Positions 40,225 through 48,853 of a DNA stretch of 64,000 nucleotides are shown piece by piece. The notes beneath the pieces are model-generated. The model saw nothing but the letters and a program-made list of their open reading frames with translations. It was not told the DNA's origin and did not search any database. Origin of the DNA: Halovivax cerinus. Lineage in GTDB: Archaea; Halobacteriota; Halobacteria; Halobacteriales; Natrialbaceae. How positions within the stretch are numbered: position 1 is the first letter of the stretch; each line of letters begins with the position of its first letter. The stretch is taken from contig NZ_CP101824.1 in the NCBI RefSeq assembly GCF_024498195.1, forward strand, positions 3,596,001-3,660,000. Direction: 5' to 3'. The position numbers and the translations under genes are program-made.

Positions 40225-41487
40225 CTACGACAACGTTTCGATGTTGTCGACGACTGCTTCGGCGAACTCGCTGGTGGCGAGCTTCTCGGCGTCCTCGAGG
40301 TTGCGTTCTAAGTCGTAGGTGACCAGGCCCTGCGAGATGGTCTCCTCGACGGCGTTGCGGACCAGGTCGGCGGCGTCGGTCCAGCCCATGTACTCGAACA
40401 TCATGCGGCCCGAAAGGATGATGGCGGTCGGGTTGACCTTGTCCTGCCCCTCGTACTTCGGAGCGCTCCCGTGGACGGGTTCGGCGAGCATGCGGCCGTC
40501 GCCGAAGTTAGCGCCGGGGGCGATGCCGAGACCGCCGATCTGGGCGCCACAGGCGTCGGACATGTAGTCCCCGTTCAAGTTCATCGTCGCGACGACGTCG
40601 TACTGGTCGGTCCGAGTGAGGATCTGCTGGAGCATGTTGTCGGCGATGCGGTCGTTGACGACGACGGCGTCGTCGGGCTGCTCGCCGTCGCGCTCCTCCC
40701 AGAGGGTGTCCTCGGTGATGACCTCGTCGCCGTACTCCTCCTCGGCGACCTCGTAGCCCCAGTCGCGGAACTGGCCCTCGGTGAACTTCATGATGTTACC
40801 CTTGTGGACCAGCGTGACCGAGTCACGGTCGTGTTCTAAGGCGTAGTCGATGGCGCGGCGGATCAGTCGCTTGGAGCCGAACTCCGTGATCGGCTTGACG
40901 CCGATGCCGACGGGGCCGTCGTGGATGACGTCGTCCGCACCCATCTCGTCCTCGACGAACGTCTTGACCTGCTCGACTTCGTCGGTACCCGCTTCCCACT
41001 CGATGCCCGCGTAGACGTCTTCCGTGTTCTCACGGAAGGTGATCATGTCCATCTGCTCGGGCTCGGAGACGGGCGAGGGAACCCCGTCCATGTAGTAGGT
41101 CGGGCGGACGTTCGCGTAGAGGTCGAGCTTCTTGCGCAACGCGACGTTCAGCGAGCGGAACCCGGCGCCGACGGGCGTCGTGAGGGGCCCTTTGATCGCG
41201 ACGCGGTGGTCTTTGATGGCCTGGACGGTATCCTCGGGGAGGTTCTCGTCGTAGCGCTCGCGAGCGGATTCGCCGGCGAAGAGGCGCATCCAGTTGATCT
41301 CGCGGCCGGTCGCCTCCGCGGCGGCCTCTAACACCTGCTGGGCGGCCGGACCGACGTCCGTGCCGACGCCGTCGCCGTAGATGATCGGGATGATCGGGTC
41401 GTCGGGTACCTCGAGTTCGTCCTCGGTCCCCGCTTTCAGCGTGATCTTCGTCCCGTCCTCGGGGACATCGATCTTGTCGTAACTCAT
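40225..41487 (-). CDS. icd: NADP-dependent isocitrate dehydrogenase
   Basis: A 420-residue enzyme of the citric-acid cycle that turns isocitrate and NADP+ into 2-oxoglutarate, CO2 and NADPH. Landmarks are PIIPIIYGDGVGTDVGPAAQ, GPLTTPVGAGFRSLNVALRK (substrate-binding Ser), MITFRENTEDVYAGIEW, TLVHKGNIMKFTEGQFRDWG, and the metal/cofactor loop NLNGDYMSDACGAQIGGLGI, then EPVHGSAPKYEGQDKVNPT. The length fits archaeal NADP-type enzymes. ATG 41487 (MSYDKIDVPEDG) is chosen because the earlier in-frame residues are not conserved-looking. It is a monocistronic gene. Confidence 0.96.
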   Translation of the reverse strand: MSYDKIDVPEDGTKITLKAGTEDELEVPDDPIIPIIYGDGVGTDVGPAAQQVLEAAAEATGREINWMRLFAGESARERYDENLPEDTVQAIKDHRVAIKGPLTTPVGAGFRSLNVALRKKLDLYANVRPTYYMDGVPSPVSEPEQMDMITFRENTEDVYAGIEWEAGTDEVEQVKTFVEDEMGADDVIHDGPVGIGVKPITEFGSKRLIRRAIDYALEHDRDSVTLVHKGNIMKFTEGQFRDWGYEVAEEEYGDEVITEDTLWEERDGEQPDDAVVVNDRIADNMLQQILTRTDQYDVVATMNLNGDYMSDACGAQIGGLGIAPGANFGDGRMLAEPVHGSAPKYEGQDKVNPTAIILSGRMMFEYMGWTDAADLVRNAVEETISQGLVTYDLERNLEDAEKLATSEFAEAVVDNIETLS

Positions 41488-41584
41488 CTCGTCCGTAACT
41501 CCCGTCACCGCGCCTAAAAACGCATCCATTTCCGCGCGAGCGAGCGCAAGTATTGCACGGTAGCCGCCACTACGAGGCGCAGAT

Positions 41585-41941
41585 TCACCCGGCGAGTAAC
41601 ACCGAGACGTTCCACCCGGTGACGGCCGCGCCGACGACCGCCAGCGCGAGCGGGATCGCCACCCGACCGGGCGTCGTCAGGACACGCCAGAGGCCGTAGA
41701 AGACCGCCATCGTCGACGATTTCGCGACGACCAGCCCGACCGAGCCGAACCGGTCGACGAGTGGGCCGACGACGGGACCGATTTCGGTGGCGCCGCCGCT
41801 CGCGAGACCGAGACCGGTCGTGATCGTGTCGCCGACCCCGTAGCACGCGAGCGCGAGGATCCAGAGCGATCGCTCGTGTTCGAGCAACCAGCCGATCACC
41901 CCCGTCCCCTCGTCGGTTCTCCGCTCGTCGGTTCGATCCAC
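41585..41941 (-). CDS. Small membrane protein (DUF5658-like)
   Basis: A 118-residue protein from GTG 41941 (VDRTDERRTDEGTGVIGW). Helices at about 33-55 (LWILALACYGVGDTITTGLG), 60-90 and 95-116; the intervening loop GGATEIGPVVGPLVDRFGSV carries polar residues in the membrane. The layout resembles DUF5658-like proteins of unknown function. The GTG start is inferred because the preceding in-frame residues are not conserved-looking; no ATG exists nearby. It lies 20 bases from another tiny membrane gene on the same strand. Confidence 0.6.
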   Translation of the reverse strand: MDRTDERRTDEGTGVIGWLLEHERSLWILALACYGVGDTITTGLGLASGGATEIGPVVGPLVDRFGSVGLVVAKSSTMAVFYGLWRVLTTPGRVAIPLALAVVGAAVTGWNVSVLLAG

Positions 41942-41961
41942 TGTGCGTTTCGTCGCGACCG

Positions 41962-42135
41962 TTACGGGAGCAAGAGCAAAATCCCACCGATCGCACCGCC
42001 GACGGTGAACGCGAGGACCGCGAGAAAGTCGACGAGCGGCGAGACGTACGACTCGCCCCGGTCGCGAGCGCCGCCCGCCGTCCCTGTCGGTAGAAAATTC
42101 AGCTTCACGGTGTATCCGTCGGGCGAGATCCGCAT
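41962..42135 (-). CDS. 57-residue membrane microprotein
   Basis: A frame below usual length cut-offs but convincing: it starts ATG 42135 with MRISPDGYTVKLNFLPTGTA, has a soluble middle (GGARDRGESYVSPLVDFLAV) and ends in one membrane helix (LAFTVGGAIGGILLLLP). Codon use is strongly G/C in third positions and the charge pattern is natural. The stop lies 20 bases before the next small membrane gene, so the two are probably co-transcribed. Function unknown. Confidence 0.6.
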   Translation of the reverse strand: MRISPDGYTVKLNFLPTGTAGGARDRGESYVSPLVDFLAVLAFTVGGAIGGILLLLP

Positions 42136-42224
42136 AAGAACGTGGTCGATATCGAGCGGTGAGTCGACCCCCGATACCGAGTGAGACCGGGACGATTATT
42201 CCCTCCCGGTGGGTGTCCCCGGAC

Positions 42225-43202
42225 GTGCAACTCATCGTCCACGGTGGTGCCGGAGGCGCCCCACACGAACCGGAGCCGAGACAGGCGGTCTTAGACGAGG
42301 CGGCCGAAACGGGCGCGTCGGCCGACGCGCCCGTCGACGCGGTCGAGTCGGCGATCGGGGTGCTCGAATCGTCGCCGCGGTTCAACGCTGGCGTCGGCGG
42401 TGCCGTCCAGTCGGACGGCGTCGTCAGAACCGACGCTGGTGTCATGACCGACGACCGGGCCGTCGGCGCGGCGTGTTCCATGCCCGGCGTGGAACACGCG
42501 ATCAGCGTCGCCAGGCTCGTCATGGAAGAGACGCCACACGGGTTCGTCGCCGGCGAGCACGCCGTCTCGCTGGCCGAGGCGTTCGGCGTCGAGACCGACG
42601 TCGACCTCTGGTCCGAACGCACCCGCGAGAAGTGGGCGGACCTCGACCCACCGGCCGGCGGTCCGCGCGACCACCTGGACTGGATCGCCGACAAGTACGG
42701 CCGGTCGGATCCGGACGGTCGTGACGCTGGAGCGGACGACTCGGACACGGCGAACGCGTCGGCCGCACCGACCGACGATGCGACGACGGCCGACGGCTCC
42801 CGGACACCGGGTGTCGACGACGAGCACGACCACGACACCGTCGGTGCCGTCGCCCGTGACGGAGACCGGATCGCGGCGGCGACCTCGACGGGTGGGCGAT
42901 GGCTCGCGTTCGCGGGCAGGGTCGGCGACGTTCCGCAGGTCGGTTCCGGCTTTTACTGCTGTCCGGCTGCCGGGGTCAGTGCCACGGGCGCCGGGGAGGA
43001 CATCGCCCGGGTCACCCTCTCGCGACGGGTCGCTCGCCACGTCGAGCGCGGCCTCGACGCAGACGCGGCGACGTCGCTCGCGATGGAGGAGTTCGGCGAA
43101 CTCACCGGCGCGAACGCCGGCGTCATCGCCATCGACGCGGACGGCACCGTCGGATCGGCGTTCAACAGCGAGGGAATGCAGACGGCCGTGGCCCGGAACT
43201 GA
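42225..43202 (+). CDS. Isoaspartyl peptidase/L-asparaginase (Ntn hydrolase)
   Basis: A 325-residue precursor of the plant-type asparaginase family, which self-cleaves to expose an N-terminal threonine. The first half (QLIVHGGAGGAPHEPEPRQA, RFNAGVGGAVQSDGVVRTDA, VMTDDRAVGAACSMPGVEHA) is the alpha chain; a poorly conserved acidic linker of about 55 residues ends at HDHDTVGAVARDGD, where the Thr of DTVGAV is the predicted nucleophile. The second half has STGGRWLAFAGRVGDVPQVG and GSAFNSEGMQTAVAR. Substrate may be L-asparagine or isoaspartyl dipeptides. The start is GTG 42225; GTG 42213 is also possible. It points away from the small membrane genes. Confidence 0.85.
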   Translation: MQLIVHGGAGGAPHEPEPRQAVLDEAAETGASADAPVDAVESAIGVLESSPRFNAGVGGAVQSDGVVRTDAGVMTDDRAVGAACSMPGVEHAISVARLVMEETPHGFVAGEHAVSLAEAFGVETDVDLWSERTREKWADLDPPAGGPRDHLDWIADKYGRSDPDGRDAGADDSDTANASAAPTDDATTADGSRTPGVDDEHDHDTVGAVARDGDRIAAATSTGGRWLAFAGRVGDVPQVGSGFYCCPAAGVSATGAGEDIARVTLSRRVARHVERGLDADAATSLAMEEFGELTGANAGVIAIDADGTVGSAFNSEGMQTAVARN

Positions 43203-43253
43203 GGGGACGGACTGCTGGCCCGTCCGTCCCACGATCGGCTGTCGACCGAACGA

Positions 43254-45662
43254 TCAGGTGTCGGCCGAGTTCTCGTCAGCCCTCCTGGCGTTGCGCATGG
43301 CACGCTCCATGAAGATAGCGTGCGCGTCGACGGGATCGTCGCCTGCAGGAACGGGTTCGTACGAGCCGTCGCTTTGCATTACCCACCGATTACGTTCGTC
43401 TGCGAGTAGCGTCTCGAGGATCGCGTCGAGTCGGTCACGCAGCGGCCGGGCCTCGATCGGGATGAGCGTCTCGATGCGGTCGTCGAGATTCCGTTGCATC
43501 CAGTCGGCCGAGCCAACGTAATACCGTCCCGAACCCCCGTCGCGTGCGTAGACGATTCGTGAGTGTTCGAGGAATCGCCCGACGATGCTGTGGACGGTTA
43601 TCGTCTCGCTGATCCCGTCGACGCCGGGGCGAAGTCGACAGATTCCTCGAACCAGGCACTCGATCTCGACGCCGGCCATCGACGCCCGGTACAGTTCACG
43701 AATCAGTGTCGGATCTTCGAGTCGGTTCACTTTGACGATCAGTCGTGCCGCTTCGCCGGCTCGCGCGCGTTTGGCCTCCGCTCGAATTACCGCCCGAAGA
43801 CGGTCTCGTAACTCGACGGGAGCGACCAGCAACGCCTCGTAGTCGCCGTGTAAGGTCTGTCCGGTGTAGTAGTTGAAGAGTCGGACGAGGTCGCGTCCGA
43901 TCGCCGGATCGGCGGTCAATAGCCCGAGATCCTCGTACGCCTTTGCGGTCTCGGAGTGGTAGTTGCCGGTGCCGATGTGGGAGTAGAGTCCGACGCCGTC
44001 GGCTTCGTCGCGGACGACGAGGGCGGCCTTGCTGTGGGTCTTGTACCCGATGGTGCCGTAGGCGACGTGGATCCCCTCCGCCTCGAGCCGTTCGACCCAC
44101 TCGAGATTGTTCTGTTCGTCGAACCTGGCGGCGAGTTCGACCATCACCGCGACCTGTGTGCCGTTTCGTGCGGCTGTGAGAAGACTCTCGATGACCTGCG
44201 AATCGCTCGCCGTTCGATAGATCGCGGCCTTGATCGCGAGCACGTCGGGATCGCTCGCCGCCTGCTCGAGGAATTGACAGACCGTCTTCTCGAACGAGTG
44301 GTAGGGATGGTGGAGGAGGACGTCGTTCGCCCGAATCGCGTCGAAGAGAGTCCGGCTTTCGTCGCGAGCGGCGGCTGCCAGACGGGGATGGGGCTGAGGG
44401 GTCCAGTCCGGCCCGGAGAGGTCGGGCCGGTCGAGCGACGCGATCCGGTGGAAGTCGCGGTACTCGAGCGGGCCGGGGAGGGAGAACACGTGTCGGTCCG
44501 TGAGATCGAGTTCCCGCGTGAGGATGTCGACGATCTCCGCGGGCGCATCGGGCTCGATCTCGAGGCGGACGACGTTCCCGAACCGTCGCCGGTCGAGGAT
44601 CGACTCGGTCGCCTCGACCATGTCGTCGGCCTCGTCCGCGCGACTCACGTCGGCGTTTCTCGTCACCCGGAACAGCGCGGTGTCGACGATCGCGACGTCG
44701 GGGAACAACAGGTCGAGATTCGACCGGACGACGTCTTCGAGGCGCACGAACGTCGATTCGGAGTCGACCGACACGAATCGCTCGCGATTGCGCGGGATCT
44801 TGATGCGCGAGAACGTGACGCCGTCGTCACACTCACGTCTCGTGAGGACTGCCAGTGAGAGGCTCTGGTTCGAGATGAACGGGAACGGGTGGGCCGGGTC
44901 GAAGGTCAGCGGGGTCAGGGTCGGGAGGATCGACTCCTCGAACGTCGATCGCGCCGCATCCGTTGCGGCCGGTGAGAGGGCGTCGTAGTCGACGATGTCG
45001 ATACCGTTGGCCGCCAAGGCAGGCCGAATCTCCTCGCAATAACAGCGCGCTTGGGCAGCCAGGACGTCGCCAGCTTCGGAGAGCGCGTCCGTGAGTCGCT
45101 GGTCCGTCGTTCGCCCGGCCGGCGAGCGCTCGTCAGCCCCCGTTCGCGCGCGCCGATCGAGACCGCCGATCCGTTTCCGGACGAACTCGTCGACGTTGGC
45201 CGTCAGTATGCCCAGGAACCGCACTCGTTCGAGCAGCGGCTTCGTCTCGTCGCGCGCTTCGGCGAGGACGCGACGCTGGAAGGCGAGTTCACTTTGCTCG
45301 CGGTCGAGATAGTACGCGGGATCGGTCAGGTCGACGTCGCCGTCGTCGGGTCGCTCGTCCGTCACTCCCGCGTCGGTACTGAGACGGGCCGAACCGTCCT
45401 CGGCCATGGATCGAAACGTGATCGTGTCGATGTCTGCGTTCGCAGCTGCGTCCGTCCCAGCCCCTTCGTCCAGTGGGACGGCCGATGGCGATGCGGGGGT
45501 TCCGTCTGTCGGGTTCGCCCCGGATTTCGCACCTGTCTCTCCGGTCCCGTCCGCGGACTTGTCGGCTGTCTCTCCGTGCCCAGATCCGGCGAGTCTCGAT
45601 CGGTCACAACTCGATTCTCCATCCACAGGGTCTGCCCGGTCTCCACCCTCCATTCCCCTCAC
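43254..45662 (-). CDS. ppk1: Polyphosphate kinase (PPK1)
   Basis: An 802-residue enzyme that makes polyphosphate from ATP. The PPK1 domains are visible: the N-terminal domain (DREQSELAFQRRVLAEARDE and following), head domain (PLTFDPAHPFPFISNQSLSL), and two PLD-like catalytic halves with the phosphorylated-His motif GYKTHSKAALVVRDEADGVG, then SHIGTGNYHSETAKAYEDLG, NYYTGQTLHGDYEALLVAPV and a second His motif FLEHSRIVYARDG. About 100 residues at the N-terminus are a Gly/Ala/Asp-rich low-complexity extension. The start is GTG 45662 (or ATG 45653); GTG overlaps the stop of the phosphoesterase gene by four bases. ATG 45407 gives a family-sized 717-residue protein. Confidence 0.93.
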   Translation of the reverse strand: MRGMEGGDRADPVDGESSCDRSRLAGSGHGETADKSADGTGETGAKSGANPTDGTPASPSAVPLDEGAGTDAAANADIDTITFRSMAEDGSARLSTDAGVTDERPDDGDVDLTDPAYYLDREQSELAFQRRVLAEARDETKPLLERVRFLGILTANVDEFVRKRIGGLDRRARTGADERSPAGRTTDQRLTDALSEAGDVLAAQARCYCEEIRPALAANGIDIVDYDALSPAATDAARSTFEESILPTLTPLTFDPAHPFPFISNQSLSLAVLTRRECDDGVTFSRIKIPRNRERFVSVDSESTFVRLEDVVRSNLDLLFPDVAIVDTALFRVTRNADVSRADEADDMVEATESILDRRRFGNVVRLEIEPDAPAEIVDILTRELDLTDRHVFSLPGPLEYRDFHRIASLDRPDLSGPDWTPQPHPRLAAAARDESRTLFDAIRANDVLLHHPYHSFEKTVCQFLEQAASDPDVLAIKAAIYRTASDSQVIESLLTAARNGTQVAVMVELAARFDEQNNLEWVERLEAEGIHVAYGTIGYKTHSKAALVVRDEADGVGLYSHIGTGNYHSETAKAYEDLGLLTADPAIGRDLVRLFNYYTGQTLHGDYEALLVAPVELRDRLRAVIRAEAKRARAGEAARLIVKVNRLEDPTLIRELYRASMAGVEIECLVRGICRLRPGVDGISETITVHSIVGRFLEHSRIVYARDGGSGRYYVGSADWMQRNLDDRIETLIPIEARPLRDRLDAILETLLADERNRWVMQSDGSYEPVPAGDDPVDAHAIFMERAMRNARRADENSADT

Positions 45663-46375
45663 CTCGACCCCCAGTTAGACACGATCTTATCCGACGCTCG
45701 CTCCCGGTGGGGCTGGCCCTCGACCGTTACGAACCGCTCGTTCGTGAGTTCGTAGGCAGCGAGTTGCCCACCGTAGACACAGCCGGTATCGAGCCCGACG
45801 ATCCACTCGTCCTCGATAGGGTGTGAGAGGACGGTGTGGCCGAAGAAGACGCGCGGTGGGCCCTCGTAGCGCTCGAACCAGAACGGACCGTCGTACCCGT
45901 CGCCAGTCGGCGAACGCATCGTCTGGAGGGCTTTTCGCGTGTGCGCGCTGACCTCGCGTTTGGGGTCGAGGCCGCCGTGAACGACCAGTCCGCCGTCCCA
46001 GCGGATCACGTCGGGGAGCGTGCGGAGGTACGCCCGTTCCGACGGCCCAACCGATGGGCAGGAGGTCTCCCCGTCGAGCAGTTTCTGCTCGTTGTTTCCT
46101 CTGACGGCGAGCATGTTCTCGTGTCGTCGGACGAACCGAACGACGCTCCCGCCGTCGGGTCCTTTGCGAACGAGATCGCCGACGAACAGGACGAGGTCGT
46201 CATCGTCGACACCGATCGTGGCGACCAGGTCGTCGAGCGCGTCTCGACAGCCGTGGACGTCTCCGATCACGTACACGCAGTCCCAGGCTGCCGGCTCGAT
46301 CCAGTGTTCGACGAACGGGACGGCTGTGTCTTCGGACGAGGCGGTACGCAGCACGATGGACGTTCCGACGTGCAC
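45659..46375 (-). CDS. Calcineurin-like metallophosphoesterase (ApaH/PrpE-like)
   Basis: A 238-residue protein with the full metallophosphoesterase motif set: GDVHGCRDALDDL (motif I), VGDLVRKGPDGG (II), RGNNEQKLLDGE (III), VVHGGLDPKREV (IV) and FFGHTVLSHP (V), with the metal-binding His/Asp residues in place. The size and GDVHGCRDALDDL loop resemble ApaH/PrpE-type diadenosine tetraphosphate phosphatases, but the substrate is a guess. Its stop overlaps the polyphosphate kinase start by four bases, so the two are translated together. A TATA-like TATATAAA (46386-46394 on the minus strand) is close to the GTG at 46375, so a later GTG at 46354 may be the true start. Confidence 0.82.
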   Translation of the reverse strand: MHVGTSIVLRTASSEDTAVPFVEHWIEPAAWDCVYVIGDVHGCRDALDDLVATIGVDDDDLVLFVGDLVRKGPDGGSVVRFVRRHENMLAVRGNNEQKLLDGETSCPSVGPSERAYLRTLPDVIRWDGGLVVHGGLDPKREVSAHTRKALQTMRSPTGDGYDGPFWFERYEGPPRVFFGHTVLSHPIEDEWIVGLDTGCVYGGQLAAYELTNERFVTVEGQPHRERASDKIVSNWGSR

Positions 46376-46561
46376 ATGTATTACCCTTTATATGAGTGGT
46401 ACTGAGCGGTAGGGTGGTGACGGTATCGCTCAGAGATCTCTATATCGGTATATACCTGGTTCGGTGTGCGGTATCGCGACGCGACGGTGGGACTCTGTCA
46501 CGAGGCCTGAAGCGACGTGCGGAGACGCAATCTCTTTTTGTCGACCCACCAAACGTCATCC

Positions 46562-47458
46562 ATGACCGATTCCGGAGTCGATCTCGAGGCCGAGCAGTAC
46601 GCGAAGCATCGCGAGGCGGGAGAGATCCTGGCGCAGGTACGCGAGGAGACCGCCGATCGCGTCGAAGTGGGCGTCTCCCACCTCGAGGTAGCCGAGTATG
46701 CCGAGGATCGAATCCGCGAACTCGGCGGCCAACCCGCGTTCCCGGTCAACATCTCGATCGACGAGGAGGCAGCGCACGCGACGCCGGGCATCGACGACGA
46801 GACCACGTTCGGCGAGGAGATGATCAACTTAGACATCGGTGTTCACGTCGACGGCTGGCTGGCCGACACGGCGATAACGGTCGATCTCTCAGGCCACGAC
46901 GACCTCGCGGAGGCGCCGGCGGCCGCCCTCGACGCCGCGCTCGACCTGATCGAACCGGGTGTCGAGACGACCGAGATCGGCACCGAGATCGAGTCGGTCA
47001 TCGACGACTACGGGTTCAACCCGGTCGTGAACCTGACCGGTCACGGCCTGGGTCACTGGGAACAACACACCAGTCCGACGATCCCCAACCGGGCGGTCTC
47101 ACAGGGGACGACCCTCGACGTCGGTGACGTCGTGGCGATCGAACCGTTCGCGACCGACGGCGGCGGGAAAGTCACCGAAGGCGCCTCGGAGGAGATCTTC
47201 TCGCTCGAACGGGAGGGGACGATCCGGAACCGGCAGGCCAGACAGGCGTTAGACCAGATCACCGAGGAGTTTCGGACGCTGCCCTTCGCGACGCGGTGGC
47301 TCGAGACCGACCGGGCGGAGATGGCACTCCGGCGACTCAAGCGAAACGACATCGTCCACGGCTATCCCGTCCTCAAAGAGGACGACGGCTGTCTCGTCAG
47401 CCAGAAAGAACACACGGTTATCGTGACGCCGGACGGCTGCGAAGTGACGACGCGCTGA
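46562..47458 (+). CDS. map: Type II methionine aminopeptidase
   Basis: A 298-residue cytoplasmic enzyme that removes the initiator methionine from new proteins. The pita-bread fold is clear: VSHLEVAEYAEDRIRELGGQ, then AFPVNISIDEEAAHATPG, INLDIGVHVDGWLADTAITV (two metal-binding Asp), TGHGLGHWEQHTSP (His), GDVVAIEPFATDGGGKVTEG (Glu), and the late Glu in EHTVIVTPDG. The insertion and length place it in type II, as in all archaea. ATG 46562 (MTDSGVDLEAEQYAKHREA) is the natural start, the upstream extension being arginine-rich. It is a monocistronic gene. Confidence 0.95.
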   Translation: MTDSGVDLEAEQYAKHREAGEILAQVREETADRVEVGVSHLEVAEYAEDRIRELGGQPAFPVNISIDEEAAHATPGIDDETTFGEEMINLDIGVHVDGWLADTAITVDLSGHDDLAEAPAAALDAALDLIEPGVETTEIGTEIESVIDDYGFNPVVNLTGHGLGHWEQHTSPTIPNRAVSQGTTLDVGDVVAIEPFATDGGGKVTEGASEEIFSLEREGTIRNRQARQALDQITEEFRTLPFATRWLETDRAEMALRRLKRNDIVHGYPVLKEDDGCLVSQKEHTVIVTPDGCEVTTR

Positions 47459-47691
47459 TTTCCGGCGGTCGACACGGCCGGTACACGATCCGTCTCACCA
47501 TAGGTGCCCTCCACGATCCGTCTCACTCGGAAGCTGAGCGGGCTCTCGATCCCGCACTTTCCCGATGTGGTCGGCTCGCGGAGTCGACCTCGGACGAGGA
47601 GTCCAGCGAATCGGCGGTCGAACCGATTCAGGTGACGGGCAGGCACTGTCTCGTCCAGAGAGGGTCGCCGGCTCGAATCGCTGGGCGACTC

Positions 47692-47892
47692 TCAGGCGTT
47701 GTTCATGCGCTGGCTGGTGCGGTTGCCACAGCGTTGACACTCTGTTACCCGGTAGGGCTCCCGCGAGAACTGGGCGTTCTCCTCCTTACCGCTCTCGGTT
47801 CGAATCTGGACCGACACCTCGTGGAGCGTGTCGAGTTCGCAGTGCGCACAGTGTTCGGTCAGCCCGTTGAACGCGTCGTCTGTCGTTGCCAT
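47692..47892 (-). CDS. Zinc beta-ribbon microprotein (DUF7835-like)
   Basis: A 66-residue protein from ATG 47892 (MATTDDAFNGLTEHCAHCE). It has two CxxC pairs, CAHC near 15-18 and CQRC near 54-57, and HEVSVQIRTESGKEENAQFSR between; the ending GNRTSQRMNNA is characteristic of a haloarchaeal zinc beta-ribbon family (DUF7835-like). The pair of knuckles suggests one zinc ion and nucleic-acid or protein binding. Function unknown. A longer frame upstream is possible but adds non-conserved residues. Confidence 0.85.
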   Translation of the reverse strand: MATTDDAFNGLTEHCAHCELDTLHEVSVQIRTESGKEENAQFSREPYRVTECQRCGNRTSQRMNNA

Positions 47893-48206
47893 CGAACCGA
47901 TTCTTTCAACACGAAGGATATAAATCCGCGTTTCATTTCGAGGGCTGATTCGAAAAATCGCCAGACAGTGACGGGTCGTCTCCCTTACACCCGCTAACCG
48001 ATCAATATCGTTCACGAAGGAGTCTCGACCCGTCAGACCCGATTAATAAAGGTATCGTTACAGTTTTTTCATTTGGTATTATCGGGAGACGGCAGCTAGT
48101 GTGCTCACTCTCGTCGCGGGCGCGCCGTGTCCACGATACGCGGCAATCTCGAATCGGTTGGACGGTTTCACGTGGAGTTTTGGGCCTCGCACGTGCAGAT
48201 GCGGAT
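47893..48206. other. Intergenic region
   Basis: 314 bases with AT-rich stretches (ATTAATAAAGGTATCG near 48040-48056, TTTTTTCATTTGGT near 48064) that may be promoter elements. No gene or RNA is recognised. Confidence 0.4.
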
Positions 48207-48749
48207 ATGGACGAACTCTTCGCCCCGTGGCGGATCGAGTGGGTCACGCGCGACGACCGAAACGAAGACGTCGATGGCTGTGTCTTCTGTACCCTCCCGA
48301 AAGAATCGGCTGATCGCGACAATTACGTCCTCGCCCGGAGTTCCCGAAGTTTCGTCCTCATGAACAACTATCCGTACAACCCCGGGCACGTGATGGTCAT
48401 CCCGCGGGCGCACACCGGCGAGTACGCCGCCCTCGACGACGAGACGCTCCTCGACCACGCCCGATTGAAGCAACGAACGTTCGAGGCGCTCGACGACGCG
48501 CTCGACGTGAACGGGTTCAACGCCGGCCTGAACCTGGGCGACGCGGCGGGCGGCTCCATCGGCGACCACGTCCACACCCACGTCGTCCCGCGCTGGAACG
48601 GCGACACGAACTTCATGCCCGTCATCGGAGACACCAAGGTCATCGTGCAGGCGATCGAAGAGACCTACGACGCACTCCACGACGCCTTCGCGGACTTCGA
48701 CGACGCGACGATTCCCGAGGATGGCCGTGCGGTCGAGTTCGACTGGTAG
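48207..48749 (+). CDS. HIT-family nucleotide hydrolase/transferase
   Basis: A 180-residue protein with a HIT domain: CVFCTLPKESADRDNYVLAR, NNYPYNPGHVMVIPRAHTGE, then LNLGDAAGGSIGDHVHTHVV and PRWNGDTNFMPVIGDTKVIV. The HVHTHVV triad is the catalytic His-x-His-x-His. The C-F-C near the start could bind zinc. Members cleave ADP-X or AppppA-type substrates or transfer nucleotides; the exact reaction is not set. ATG 48207 (MDELFAPWRIEWV) is chosen; it is the conserved beginning of archaeal members. Confidence 0.9.
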   Translation: MDELFAPWRIEWVTRDDRNEDVDGCVFCTLPKESADRDNYVLARSSRSFVLMNNYPYNPGHVMVIPRAHTGEYAALDDETLLDHARLKQRTFEALDDALDVNGFNAGLNLGDAAGGSIGDHVHTHVVPRWNGDTNFMPVIGDTKVIVQAIEETYDALHDAFADFDDATIPEDGRAVEFDW

Positions 48750-48853
48750 GCGGCGGTACTCGGACCCGGTCTCGGTGGAGCGACCGAGGTCGACGGGCCC
48801 CGTTCCAGCGTTCGCCGGTACGTGTCGATCCGGCGATCCCAGCGGCGATATCG

